Below, piece after piece: positions 39,428-47,650 of a stretch of DNA of 64,000 nt. A program made the position numbers and the translations under genes. The notes under the pieces were generated by a model. It did not search any database. It was given only the letters and a program-made list of their open reading frames with translations, and was not told where the DNA came from. The DNA is from Sphingobacterium composti (GTDB lineage Bacteria; Bacteroidota; Bacteroidia; Sphingobacteriales; Sphingobacteriaceae). Position 1 is the first letter of the stretch; the number at the start of each line of letters is the position of its first letter. The stretch is from NCBI RefSeq assembly GCF_009829075.1, contig NZ_WUQZ01000019.1, forward strand, positions 295 through 64,294, written 5' to 3'.

Positions 39428-39444
39428 TTTTTTTTACAAAAAAG

Positions 39445-39475
39445 TTTGTTTTTACGCAAAACAGCCCTATATTTG
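39445..39475 (+). promoter_or_regulatory. Promoter of the tRNA-Asp array
   Basis: TTTG at 39445-39448, 19 nt, then TATATTTG at 39468-39475: a perfect Bacteroidota -33/-7 pair 25 bp before the first tRNA. No other such pair is seen inside the array, so it is probably one transcript. Confidence 0.8.
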
Positions 39476-39500
39476 CACACCTTCAAAGATGAAGGGATTA

Positions 39501-39574
39501 GGTCTGGTAGTTCAGCTGGTTAGAATACATGCCTGTCACGCATGGGGTCGCGGGTTCGAGTCCCGTCCAGACCG
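39501..39574 (+). tRNA. tRNA-Asp (GTC), array copy 1
   Basis: 74 nt. Acceptor GGTCTGG / CCAGACC, anticodon arm CATGC-CTGTCAC-GCATG giving GTC, T-arm CGGGTTCGAGTCCCG, discriminator G. No CCA encoded. Identical to copies 2-4. Confidence 0.97.
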
Positions 39575-39627
39575 CAAAGAGAAAGAAAGAGTTCTTTCAT
39601 CGTTCTGAAAAATATTGAAAATAATTT

Positions 39628-39687
39628 GGTCTGGTAGTTCAGCTGGTTAGAATATTCCGAGTATCGGAAGAGTCGCATGTCTGAGTC
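39628..39687 (+). pseudogene. tRNA-Asp-like element 1 (degenerate, 60 nt)
   Basis: The first 26 nt and the following TA are identical to tRNA-Asp. The anticodon arm is replaced by a tight hairpin (TTCCGA-GTA-TCGGAA) and GAGTCGC...GAGTC then aligns to the variable loop/T-arm with changes that break the T stem. The 3' acceptor strand is missing. It cannot be a working tRNA. It lies 19 nt before the next true tRNA. Confidence 0.8.
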
Positions 39688-39706
39688 AAAGATTCAAAAC
39701 AAAAAT

Positions 39707-39780
39707 GGTCTGGTAGTTCAGCTGGTTAGAATACATGCCTGTCACGCATGGGGTCGCGGGTTCGAGTCCCGTCCAGACCG
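39707..39780 (+). tRNA. tRNA-Asp (GTC), array copy 2
   Basis: Same 74-nt sequence as copy 1. Here the following bases happen to be CCA; the other copies lack it. Confidence 0.97.
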
Positions 39781-39834
39781 CCAAATTATTTCGAAGATTT
39801 CAATCGTTCTTTAAAAGCATTAAAAAAGATTTTA

Positions 39835-39894
39835 GTTCTGATGACTTAGCTAGTTAGAATATTCCGAGCATCGGGAGAGTCGCTTGTCTGAGTC
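39835..39894 (+). pseudogene. tRNA-Asp-like element 2 (most diverged)
   Basis: Aligns without gaps to elements 1 and 3 over 60 nt. The 5' acceptor/D-arm half has about eight changes, but the TTCCGA-GCA-TCGGGA hairpin and the GAGTCGC...GAGTC tail are kept. Again 19 nt before a true tRNA-Asp. Confidence 0.75.
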
Positions 39895-39913
39895 AAGAAA
39901 AAAAAACAAAAAT

Positions 39914-39987
39914 GGTCTGGTAGTTCAGCTGGTTAGAATACATGCCTGTCACGCATGGGGTCGCGGGTTCGAGTCCCGTCCAGACCG
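39914..39987 (+). tRNA. tRNA-Asp (GTC), array copy 3
   Basis: Identical to copies 1, 2 and 4. Confidence 0.97.
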
Positions 39988-40025
39988 CTAAAATTCTTTT
40001 TTAAATACAACAATTAAAAAACTTA

Positions 40026-40085
40026 GGTCTGGTAGTTCAGCTGGTTAGAATATTCCGAGTATCGGAAGAGTCGCTTGTCTGAGTC
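40026..40085 (+). pseudogene. tRNA-Asp-like element 3
   Basis: Differs from element 1 by one base (TCGCTTGTCT versus TCGCATGTCT). Same hairpin, same missing 3' acceptor strand, same 19-nt distance to the next tRNA. Confidence 0.8.
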
Positions 40086-40104
40086 AAAGAGTCTAAACAA
40101 AAAT

Positions 40105-40178
40105 GGTCTGGTAGTTCAGCTGGTTAGAATACATGCCTGTCACGCATGGGGTCGCGGGTTCGAGTCCCGTCCAGACCG
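40105..40178 (+). tRNA. tRNA-Asp (GTC), array copy 4
   Basis: Identical to the other three; last of the array, followed within 6 nt by the terminator. Confidence 0.97.
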
Positions 40179-40183
40179 CAACA

Positions 40184-40222
40184 AAAAGGTTATTCATTTA
40201 TTTGAATAACCTTTTCTTTTTT
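40184..40222. terminator. Terminator of the tRNA-Asp array
   Basis: AAAAGGTTATTCA / TGAATAACCTTTT stem with T-rich tail; also serves the convergent iron-sulfur gene. Confidence 0.85.
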
Positions 40223-40232
40223 CTTCCAAATT

Positions 40233-40469
40233 TTACAAATCTTTACTGTCATTCAATTCAAAACTTAAAGCCCCTGACGGGCATTTGATAATTTGCTCCT
40301 TTAATTCCTCTACTGTAGCATTCTCTGGATTACACCACGGCCTTTCTTTAGGCTTATATACATCTGGAAGCATACGTACACATACACCGGCATGAATGCA
40401 TAATTTGGGCTTCCAAAGAATTATAATTTCACCATTAGGGTGCGGGTATTTTACGGTTGCTTCTGACAT
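40233..40469 (-). CDS. (4Fe-4S) mono-cluster protein, YjdI/Fer4_19-like
   Basis: 78 aa. Cys pattern C-x5-C (LCIHAGVCVR) then Cys in PWCNP and C in IIKCPSGAL, the divergent 4Fe-4S layout of the YjdI family. Small soluble electron carrier or iron-sulfur accessory; partner unknown. Confidence 0.87.
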   Translation of the reverse strand: MSEATVKYPHPNGEIIILWKPKLCIHAGVCVRMLPDVYKPKERPWCNPENATVEELKEQIIKCPSGALSFELNDSKDL

Positions 40470-40632
40470 AATATTTCATTTTAGTTTCTATTGAAGTTAA
40501 TGAATTTTATTTCAAAAAAAAAGGTGAGTTGAATACTGTATTTAGGGGATGAAATGATAAAGTAAAGATCGGAATGCTTAATTAAAATTTAGTTTGGATA
40601 TTTTGTATATTAGGATATCTTCAATAGATAAA

Positions 40633-41448
40633 ATGAAAAACAAAGAAATCACAATTAAAGATAAAATTAAGTTGAATACGCTTTTAAAAGTTGCTGAATT
40701 TGAAAATAACAAAAGGCAGACTCAAGCTCACAAACATAATGGTTATTTGGAATTGGTATTGCTAACAAAGACTAGTGGCAAGCACATAATTGATGGTAGA
40801 GAGCATATTGTAAAAACTCCCTGCTTACTCATAATTCAACAGAACAATGTACATCATTGGAGTCTTAACGCACCGGTTGAAGGATATGTGCTGTTATTGA
40901 AAAAGGCTTTTATAGATGAATGTCTAGATCTTGAAATTACGCAGCTTATTCACAAAATCACAGCTTTAGATATGCTCTATTTACAAGATTCATATCCACT
41001 TCAAGAGATATTTCGAATCTTATCCTGCGAAGATAACAGAATCTGTCAAGAAGGATTGCTACGAATAATACTATCCAAAAGCTTAGAGAGCAAACAGCAA
41101 ATATCTTCACCTACTACCCTTTCTTTGGATTTATTTAAAAGATTTAATGTGTTATTAAGTAATAATACAACCGTAGTGAATAATGTTGCACATTATGCTT
41201 TGCTATTGAATACAACCCCCCAAAACTTAAATTCTATTTGTAAAAAACATACCAACAATACTGCATCTAAATTAATAGCTGAACAAATATTAAAAGAAGC
41301 GAAACGATTGCTAATATATACAGAAAGTACAATTGCTGAGATTGGTTATTCTCTTGGATTTTCAGACAAGTCCAATTTCACAAAATTCTTTAAAAGACAC
41401 GAACAGATAACTCCACAGGAATTTAAAAATCAGAGATTGCACTATTAG
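40633..41448 (+). CDS. AraC family transcriptional regulator
   Basis: 271 aa from the ATG at 40633; the frame runs up to 40594. N-terminal cupin-like sensor (HKHNGYLELVLLTKTSGKHIIDG, about 30-110). C-terminal double helix-turn-helix (about 175-270) ending with IAEIGYSLGFSDKSNFTKFFKRHEQITPQEFK. Convergent with the DUF417 gene with one base between stops. Confidence 0.92.
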   Translation: MKNKEITIKDKIKLNTLLKVAEFENNKRQTQAHKHNGYLELVLLTKTSGKHIIDGREHIVKTPCLLIIQQNNVHHWSLNAPVEGYVLLLKKAFIDECLDLEITQLIHKITALDMLYLQDSYPLQEIFRILSCEDNRICQEGLLRIILSKSLESKQQISSPTTLSLDLFKRFNVLLSNNTTVVNNVAHYALLLNTTPQNLNSICKKHTNNTASKLIAEQILKEAKRLLIYTESTIAEIGYSLGFSDKSNFTKFFKRHEQITPQEFKNQRLHY

Positions 41449-41449
41449 T

Positions 41450-42055
41450 TTATGCACTTTTCAACCACTGCTTTGCAGATTCAGACGCAATTATTAACCC
41501 AGCGCCCATCATTATAATATCTTTTAGCACCAATCTTCCTGCTCCAGAAAGATATGGAAAACCATAATGTGGCGTCGGAAAGTCTCCTCCCAAATTGGGG
41601 ACATAAACTTCTGGTGTAGTTATCAAAAAAGAGAGTGTAACGATAGACATCCCAAAAGTCAATATTCCTCCCCAGAATCCAATTTGTGGAAACCAAATTC
41701 CGAGTAATACTAAAACCCCAATAATACAAATAACTAATCCTAAGCCGTAAGAAAATAAATAAGTTCCATTTTCCGAATGCCAATCAATATTTTTCTGTAC
41801 GACTAAGCCCTCTGGGTTTTTATGTAGGTTATATTCTTTTACCAAAACACCCTCTTTATTAACAGCCATTGCGTCTGATTTGGCAAAGAAAAAACTCATA
41901 AAAGGGCTATTTATTACAAAAGGAACAATACCATCTGCCTCATATTGAAAAGCTTTCAATCCTCCAATCCATGCCATTACGATAAATATAGCGATACGTA
42001 AAAAATGAGTGAAAGACGTTGTCGATTGCGTAAAAAATATAAGTATAGATTTCAT
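41450..42055 (-). CDS. DUF417 (YkgB/RclC-like) membrane protein
   Basis: 201 aa with four membrane segments (about 15-35, 100-120, 125-145, 170-190). The family start (RIAIFIVMAWIGGLKAFQYEADGIVPFVINSPFMSFFF) is clear. RclC of E. coli protects against reactive chlorine; the role here is by homology only. Likely controlled by one of the flanking AraC regulators. Confidence 0.88.
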   Translation of the reverse strand: MKSILIFFTQSTTSFTHFLRIAIFIVMAWIGGLKAFQYEADGIVPFVINSPFMSFFFAKSDAMAVNKEGVLVKEYNLHKNPEGLVVQKNIDWHSENGTYLFSYGLGLVICIIGVLVLLGIWFPQIGFWGGILTFGMSIVTLSFLITTPEVYVPNLGGDFPTPHYGFPYLSGAGRLVLKDIIMMGAGLIIASESAKQWLKSA

Positions 42056-42122
42056 AAGTCCTAAATATTAACGAAAGGCTAAATTAGAACATTCGTAAAG
42101 CTTCTTAAATGGACAAAAAAAA

Positions 42123-42953
42123 TCAATCTATGGACTTTTCTGCAATTCCAGCTATGCCCACTTCTTCTCTGAACTTCTTAGGGGAAACACCAACATGTTT
42201 TTTGAAAAATCTGCTAAAATAAAAGACGTCTTCAAATGCTAATGTTACAGCTATTTCTTTAATACTTTTATAAGTAAGATGTAGTAATTTTTTAGCTTCA
42301 AGAATTAATCGCTCTTGAATTAAGACCAACGGTGATTTTCCATACTCTTGCTTCACCCGCTTGCTAAAACTATTCACATTCATATTATAATAATCAGCAT
42401 AAAACTGAATTGACCTTTGCTGAATAAAATTTTCATTGATCAAATTGCGTAAATCGCTAAGAGAATTATTACTCGTATGGATATATTCTTGCCTATGTAC
42501 TAACATTTCCCTATTGCACAGTGCTAATATCAATTGCAAATAGGCCTTCATGATGGACAGATCAAAAGATGCTACTGATTGTTGAATCTTTTCTACTTGT
42601 TCTAATAATATATGTGTTTCTTCGAAAAACTGTGCAGTCGTATCAATTAGTGGACGTTCAAAAATATTGTTGAATAATACACCATTGCACGCAACTTCTT
42701 TCTTGTGGTATTCGATGCAGTAAAAATCAGCATGAAACTGTAGTACTTTAACAATAGAATTTGGTAGTAATTTTACGTTTAACAACTGATAAGGTGTCAA
42801 AAATAATACTGTAAAATCAACAGTCTTATACTCTACAACATTTATAGAAATGGATTTCACATACTTCAATAAGATAACATAATAATAAGGATCATTGAGC
42901 TGAATGTGACCAGCAGATGAATCATAATCGTAAATCCTTATACTTTTGTGCAT
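42123..42953 (-). CDS. AraC family transcriptional regulator
   Basis: 276 aa. AraC-binding-like N-terminal part, C-terminal HTH pair (about 165-270: INVNSFSKRVKQEYG-like first helix set, then SIKEIAVTLAFEDVFYFSRFFKKHVGVSPKKFREEV). Lies between the DUF417 gene and the TonB-dependent receptor, which it may control. Confidence 0.91.
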   Translation of the reverse strand: MHKSIRIYDYDSSAGHIQLNDPYYYVILLKYVKSISINVVEYKTVDFTVLFLTPYQLLNVKLLPNSIVKVLQFHADFYCIEYHKKEVACNGVLFNNIFERPLIDTTAQFFEETHILLEQVEKIQQSVASFDLSIMKAYLQLILALCNREMLVHRQEYIHTSNNSLSDLRNLINENFIQQRSIQFYADYYNMNVNSFSKRVKQEYGKSPLVLIQERLILEAKKLLHLTYKSIKEIAVTLAFEDVFYFSRFFKKHVGVSPKKFREEVGIAGIAEKSID

Positions 42954-42995
42954 GTTTTTATTGATGAGTATTCATAATGCCGCAAAAGATAAGAA

Positions 42996-45461
42996 TTAAA
43001 ACTCTTTCTCACCAAATTCACTTTTTGGTAATTTAATCAAGTCACCCAGTTTTTTAAGATTAATATTGAAGTTTATTAAGAATACATTCTTCTCATAAAT
43101 GTAATTCGTAGTGGTAAAAAAGTCTGGTGACATTGTCGTAATACGCTGTTCATTTACACCCCAATTACCCAATTCAATAAATCTCCATTGCAACTGAGCA
43201 GTCACTGCTCCTTGCATAAAACCTTTACTCACATTCAAATGAGGGGTAAAGAAGCGACTATCAAAGCCTTGAACTGTTGGTCTCTCGGAAATGTAATTCA
43301 CATGCAAACCTGCGCTCCAAAGTTTCGGCAAAGTTGCTTGCAATCCACTATTGAACGAATACACCCAATCCTGATTAGATAATTTTTCTTCATAATCCAA
43401 TACTTTACCCGAAATACGGTATTGGTAAATATTAACACCCGCATTGAATTTGAATATATTAGATATTTTCAATTCGCCACCAAGTTCTGCGCCCCATCGA
43501 TCCGAAAAATCTGCATTTGTGAAGACGCGATGTAAAATTGTGTCAGCATACACCGAGTTAACACGTTGCAATGGATTCTTGCTGTGTTGATAATATGCAT
43601 TCGTAAAAACAGAACCTTTGTTGAACATTTTTTCCAATCCTAATTCCACATTCGTCACGAATTCTGGTAACAATTCAGGATCCCCCCTTTCTAATGTCTC
43701 AGAGTGTTCTCTTTCTGGTATTGGGTTGAGTTCAAAATTATTATTACGGTGTACGCGTCTTGAAGCCGCAAATCGCCAAGCCCAACTTTTATCCAAATTG
43801 TGCTTCAAGGAAATAGTCGGATATAATTGATGTATATCGTACGGATACTTTTCTCCTGTGTGATTCAACAGCAAATCACGTTCGTAATATTCATAGCGTA
43901 AACCTAAAGCATAGTTCAAACGATCGGATTTTCCTTCATACTGCGAGAACAATGCATGAACTTTATTATTAGCTTTTAATTGTCCTGTAAACTCTGGGAC
44001 TAATTCGAAATTATTCAACCCAGATGTTGAGTTATAATATTTAAAATCTCCATTTTGTTTATCATTCCGCAATTGGTATCCCGATGAGAGAAAACCTTCA
44101 CCAATTTTCCAATTGTGCTCCAATGATAGGCGATATCCTTTCAAAGGGTTTGTATAGGTATTTGTAGCCCACTGTACCGTATCGATTTTATTTTCGATAT
44201 TGCCGTTATTGGTCGAGCCATAAATATTTGCATGCTCGTAGGCTACACCTACTTTTAACTTATGAATTGGATTAAGACTGTACTGATAAGAGAAATCCAT
44301 TAAATAAAATTCGCCTTGCTTATTTTGCAAATTGGGATTAAAATAATCTACCGCATGAATTTGATTTCCTGATGTTAAATCAATTGATCTGTTTTTATAG
44401 TAAATATCTGCTACACGATCTTGGTATTTTCTAGAAGCTAATAAGCCAATATTGAATTCGTGTTGCGCTGATAATGTATATGTACTATTTATACGTGCTC
44501 CAAAATTATATTTATCAAAGCTACGTTCGCCTTGTGAAGGAAAATAAGTTTTTTTATTGCCAATTATGGTGTTTACATCACCATCCCTAAAACCCGCATT
44601 ATCATTGCGTAAATAATTTGCTGAAGCTTGGACAGCCAATTTATCCTTGCGATACTGCAAAGAAATGTCTCCACCATAACGTTGTTGTGCGTATACATTA
44701 TCGTAATCCTTGACACTCGGTAATCCTCCTTGTAAGTTTAAAACCCAAGCCAATCCATTACCAGTACCCTTCTTGGTCACCAGATTGATAATACCTGCTT
44801 TACCATCTGGATCAAATTTTGCTTGTGGATTACTGATATATTCGACCTCTACAACATCATTTGCTGCAATCTGATTCATCACAGTAGCTGGATCCAAAAA
44901 CGAAGGTTTGCCGTTTATCAAAACTATTAAACCTGCATTGCCTCGCATACTAATTTGCCCATTGCCATCCAATGCTACTGATGGGAGATTTTTAACAATA
45001 TCCAAAGCCGTACCTCCAACAGCATTTTGGTATTGACTAGCTTTATAGACTTGTCGATCACTTTTTTGTTGTTGATTTGGCAATTGTGCAGTTACATTAA
45101 CAGCATTAAGTTCTTGTTCAGCAATTTGAAGATATATTGGGGATAATGACAGGGATTTATAATTTTTAAAATTTATAACAGTGTCCTTTTGCATATAACC
45201 AATGAATTTAACACGTAGGATATAGCTTCCAACTTTTACTTTATCAAATTCAAAAGTACCTTTCGAATCTGTCATTATTCCATCGATTACTTTTTCATTA
45301 TGATCAAGTATAGCAATACTTGCATGGGCTATTGCTTCGTTAGAATGAGCGTCTAAGATTTTGCCTGTCAATTTTGATTGTTGTGCAAAAACAGTATTGA
45401 AAGCACAAAGAAGTAAAAGGATAAAGTATGTCTTTTTCAAAATAATGTAGATTTTTCCCAA
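42996..45461 (-). CDS. TonB-dependent outer membrane receptor (OMP_b-brl_3 type)
   Basis: 821 aa, no ATG at the start: TTG at 45461 or TTG at 45440 (which would give the signal peptide KKTYFILLLLCAFNTVFAQ directly). N-terminal carboxypeptidase-regulatory-like domain (27-110), plug (about 135-235: GGTALDIVKNLPSVALDGNGQISMRG), barrel to the end. Imports an unknown substrate using TonB energy. The plug lacks a SusD partner gene nearby, so it is not a SusCD pair. Confidence 0.9.
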   Translation of the reverse strand: MGKIYIILKKTYFILLLLCAFNTVFAQQSKLTGKILDAHSNEAIAHASIAILDHNEKVIDGIMTDSKGTFEFDKVKVGSYILRVKFIGYMQKDTVINFKNYKSLSLSPIYLQIAEQELNAVNVTAQLPNQQQKSDRQVYKASQYQNAVGGTALDIVKNLPSVALDGNGQISMRGNAGLIVLINGKPSFLDPATVMNQIAANDVVEVEYISNPQAKFDPDGKAGIINLVTKKGTGNGLAWVLNLQGGLPSVKDYDNVYAQQRYGGDISLQYRKDKLAVQASANYLRNDNAGFRDGDVNTIIGNKKTYFPSQGERSFDKYNFGARINSTYTLSAQHEFNIGLLASRKYQDRVADIYYKNRSIDLTSGNQIHAVDYFNPNLQNKQGEFYLMDFSYQYSLNPIHKLKVGVAYEHANIYGSTNNGNIENKIDTVQWATNTYTNPLKGYRLSLEHNWKIGEGFLSSGYQLRNDKQNGDFKYYNSTSGLNNFELVPEFTGQLKANNKVHALFSQYEGKSDRLNYALGLRYEYYERDLLLNHTGEKYPYDIHQLYPTISLKHNLDKSWAWRFAASRRVHRNNNFELNPIPEREHSETLERGDPELLPEFVTNVELGLEKMFNKGSVFTNAYYQHSKNPLQRVNSVYADTILHRVFTNADFSDRWGAELGGELKISNIFKFNAGVNIYQYRISGKVLDYEEKLSNQDWVYSFNSGLQATLPKLWSAGLHVNYISERPTVQGFDSRFFTPHLNVSKGFMQGAVTAQLQWRFIELGNWGVNEQRITTMSPDFFTTTNYIYEKNVFLINFNINLKKLGDLIKLPKSEFGEKEF

Positions 45462-45585
45462 ATGTAATAGGCTTTACTAAAAATTGAATGTATAATGTGA
45501 ATAATACCACACAATATTCAAATGTACCACATGTAATACCTGAAATGAATCAAAATACTAATCCAGCAAATCGAGTAGGAAGATA

Positions 45586-46041
45586 GGGAGTATTTCCCTA
45601 TCTGTCCTCTCACACCTTTGTTCAGGAAAAACAATGCTAGCGGCAGGATTGGCTAAGGATGCTGTAAAGGCCGGGTATCATGTATACTTTAGAACTATGG
45701 AAGAAATAGTCTCTACCTTAAAAACCAAGGACTTCGTAAGTTCGCAAACAGCAGAATACAAAAAGATGGTACGAGCTAACCTAATCATTATTGATGATGT
45801 TATGCTTTTCCCTTTAGAAAAAAATGTTGCAGTTGGCTTCTTTAATTTTATTAATCAAATATATGAATCAACATCTATTATCGTAACCACTAATAAGAAA
45901 CCAACTGAATGGGCTAAAATGCTCGAAGATGAGGTGATTGCAACGGCACTCTTAGATAGAATTTTGTTTCGGTGCGAAGTCATAAATCTAACAGGAGAAA
46001 GCTATAGATTGCAGAATAGAAAATCATTCTTGGACAAATAA
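45586..46041 (+). pseudogene. 5'-truncated istB (IS21-family helper ATPase)
   Basis: The open frame begins behind a stop at 45583 and reads ...HLCSGKTMLAAGLAKDA, i.e. only the tail of the Walker A motif, then continues with clear IstB sequence: VYFRTMEEIVSTLK, LIIIDDVMLFPL (Walker B), TNKKPTEWAKML, ALLDRILFRCEVINLTGESYRLQ. About 135 aa remain of a ~240-aa protein, and no istA precedes it. Remnant of an IS21-like element marking the left side of the island. Confidence 0.8.
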
Positions 46042-46057
46042 ATTTTATAGCATACTT

Positions 46058-46462
46058 TTGAAATGGATTGTGTATTTATTATTGCCAAATATGTTGCACT
46101 CCAAATTACCAATTTTGCTGCATTCTTATTTTCCATTTACAGCCATAGCTCCTACAACAAAAATTCAAATTGTTAACGGTGATCATAAGCCTTTACTCGA
46201 TTTATTATTGCAATTAAGAGAACTAGAAAATCCTATTACAAAAAGAACCTATCTATCTGGAAGTCCAGATACATGGGCATCACTAATTTCCAATTACTTC
46301 GAATATAGTGAAAACAATATATCCAACAACAAGAAAGATTGTAGTATCAATTGGAATACTATTCGAAATTATTTTTTAGATAAAAGTGGAACTGAATTAA
46401 TGAAATCACAAAACAGGGAAAAATACTTTCACATTAAAGAATCTAATAGATTATATAAATAG
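46058..46462 (+). CDS. Hypothetical protein
   Basis: 134 aa, not recognised. Begins with a hydrophobic stretch (MKWIVYLLLPNML), followed by a polar helical region (LLDLLLQLRELENPITKRTYLSGSPDTWASLI). It follows the istB remnant by 16 nt and could be island cargo or itself a fragment. The N-terminal 40 residues may not be genuine. Confidence 0.4.
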   Translation: MKWIVYLLLPNMLHSKLPILLHSYFPFTAIAPTTKIQIVNGDHKPLLDLLLQLRELENPITKRTYLSGSPDTWASLISNYFEYSENNISNNKKDCSINWNTIRNYFLDKSGTELMKSQNREKYFHIKESNRLYK

Positions 46463-46524
46463 ATTAGTCAACCAATAAATCCTATCTTATCGAAAAGATT
46501 AATCAATTAAAACATTAAATAAAT

Positions 46525-46953
46525 CTAATTATCTCCCATCATCTTTTTGACCTCATTAGTAAGGTCTAAAACTGCCTTACTCAATTCTGCAATGGATTGA
46601 GTTTTAATACGGTCTTCTTCAATGAACTTCTCTAATAATGCGACTAATTTATCGGAACCATCATTATTAAATGTGGGCTGTGTATGTTGGCTTGAATTAG
46701 TGGAATTATCATTAAAAGTATGTGAGTGTTGAATATTATAAATTACATTTTCGTCTTTAAATGATTTCACAAATTCTGGAGTTACTCCAAGAGCTGCAGC
46801 TAATTCATCCAGTAATGGTTCGTCTAATGCCACCATATTTTCAAAATCAGAAATTCGTTGCTGAGAATATTTACTACGGCAAAGTTGTCCGAAAGCCTCT
46901 TGCTTGATTCCCTGAATCTCTCGTATACGTTTAATATTGTGACCGATATGCAT
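46525..46953 (-). CDS. XRE-family helix-turn-helix regulator
   Basis: 142 aa from the ATG at 46953 (MHIGHNIKRIREIQG); the frame reaches 46992. HTH_3 domain at about 3-65 (NIKRIREIQGIKQEAFGQLC ... QQRISDFENM) and a Ser/Asn/His-rich linker followed by a C-terminal coiled coil (about 100-140). Transcribed away from the guide-RNA/sigma module; may control the island. Confidence 0.88.
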   Translation of the reverse strand: MHIGHNIKRIREIQGIKQEAFGQLCRSKYSQQRISDFENMVALDEPLLDELAAALGVTPEFVKSFKDENVIYNIQHSHTFNDNSTNSSQHTQPTFNNDGSDKLVALLEKFIEEDRIKTQSIAELSKAVLDLTNEVKKMMGDN

Positions 46954-47156
46954 GGTTTCGTTTTTTTCTTTAAAAGTAGTGTTCATATTCAACGAAAATT
47001 AAAGTCTGGTTTTTTACCGGTAAATCAGTAGAATACCAAGCCTGTTAATATAATGTAATAAAATATCTTTGGTTTAAAGTTACGGATTATTGTGACCAAC
47101 AGCAATAGCTGGATATTCTTTGATGTATGGATATTGATATTTAATATATAAAAAAT

Positions 47157-47300
47157 ATTGAGGCAGCTTGTGAAGCCATGTGGTGAGGACTTATTGTTTC
47201 TCATCAAATCAATTTATTTGTAATACACAACGTCCTAGTGGTAACACTTTAAGCAAAAGGTTAAGTAAAATCACAATGGCTATTTGAATAATTTATGATT
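47157..47300 (+). ncRNA. Putative guide RNA 1 (scaffold 47157-47280, guide from 47281)
   Basis: Shares an ordered series of blocks with the copy at 47342: ATTGAGGC, CTTGTG, GGTGAG, CTCA, CACAACGT, an A-rich stem and the 3' end CACAATGGC. Structure: hairpin GGTGAG (47182-47187) / CTCATC (47200-47205), long-range pairing AGGAC (47186-47190) / GTCCT (47232-47236), hairpin AGTG-GTAA-CACT (47237-47248), and CTTTAA/TTAAG as a repeat:antirepeat-like stem. After CACAATGGC the two copies diverge fully; TATTTGAATAATTTATGATT is the presumed guide. Guide length and RNA ends are inferred. Confidence 0.75.
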
Positions 47301-47341
47301 TGAAATGTAAACAACTTTAAAGAATATATTAAATAACATTA

Positions 47342-47499
47342 ATTGAGGCTACTTGTGGCGCCGTAGGGTGAGAGCACGACTACTCACTAAATTCTTTAAT
47401 AGTAATGCACAACGTTCTTGGCGACACCTATATTCGGGGAAAGCATAAGATTTGTTCCTATCAAAAGAAACACAATGGCGATTCTCATGTTAGTATTAA
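47342..47499 (+). ncRNA. Putative guide RNA 2 (scaffold 47342-47479, guide from 47480)
   Basis: Second copy of the scaffold, 138 nt (124 nt in copy 1). Hairpin GTGAG (47368-47372) / CTCAC (47383-47387). Long-range pairing AGAGC (47371-47375) / GTTCT (47414-47418), matching copy 1 in position but with a G-C pair replaced by A-U. The stem GGGGAA / TTCCTA is longer than the matching one in copy 1. Ends in CACAATGGC, then the presumed guide GATTCTCATGTTAGTATTAA. It lies 150 bp before the sigma gene. Confidence 0.75.
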
Positions 47500-47571
47500 G
47501 AATTTATAATACCTCTATACCTATATTATCAATATCCCCTCATTTAGATTCTATTCAGTTTAAAGATAAAC

Positions 47572-47629
47572 CCAACATTCGATCTTAGTTTCCAAAAAAA
47601 TCCGTTAAGACCGCTAAGATCAATGTTGG
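47572..47629 (+). promoter_or_regulatory. Long inverted repeat in the leader of the sigma-dCas12f operon
   Basis: Left arm CCAACATTCGATCTTAG (47572-47588) and right arm CTAAGATCAATGTTGG (47614-47629) pair perfectly except for one bulged C; the loop is 25 nt with an A7 run. It ends 21 nt before the ATG at 47651. No T-run follows, so termination is unlikely. Possible roles: mRNA leader structure, binding site, or RNA processing site. Confidence 0.6.
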
Positions 47630-47650
47630 TTATAGATTATTAGTAAACCT

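Noticed and set aside
39780-39783. Encoded CCA on tRNA-Asp copy 2
   Set aside because: The other three identical copies lack it, so it is a chance feature of the flanking bases.
40198-40210. Match of guide 1 (TATTTGAATAA) at the tRNA-Asp terminator
   Set aside because: It is part of the terminator stem and matches only 11 bases.
47025-47207. 60-codon minus-strand frame upstream of the XRE gene
   Set aside because: It lies antisense across the start of guide RNA 1, has no recognisable domain, and its composition reflects AT-rich non-coding DNA.
47157-47499. CRISPR array next to the Cas12f-like gene
   Set aside because: There are only two long, imperfect scaffold copies, not short exact repeats with regular spacers, and there is no cas1/cas2.
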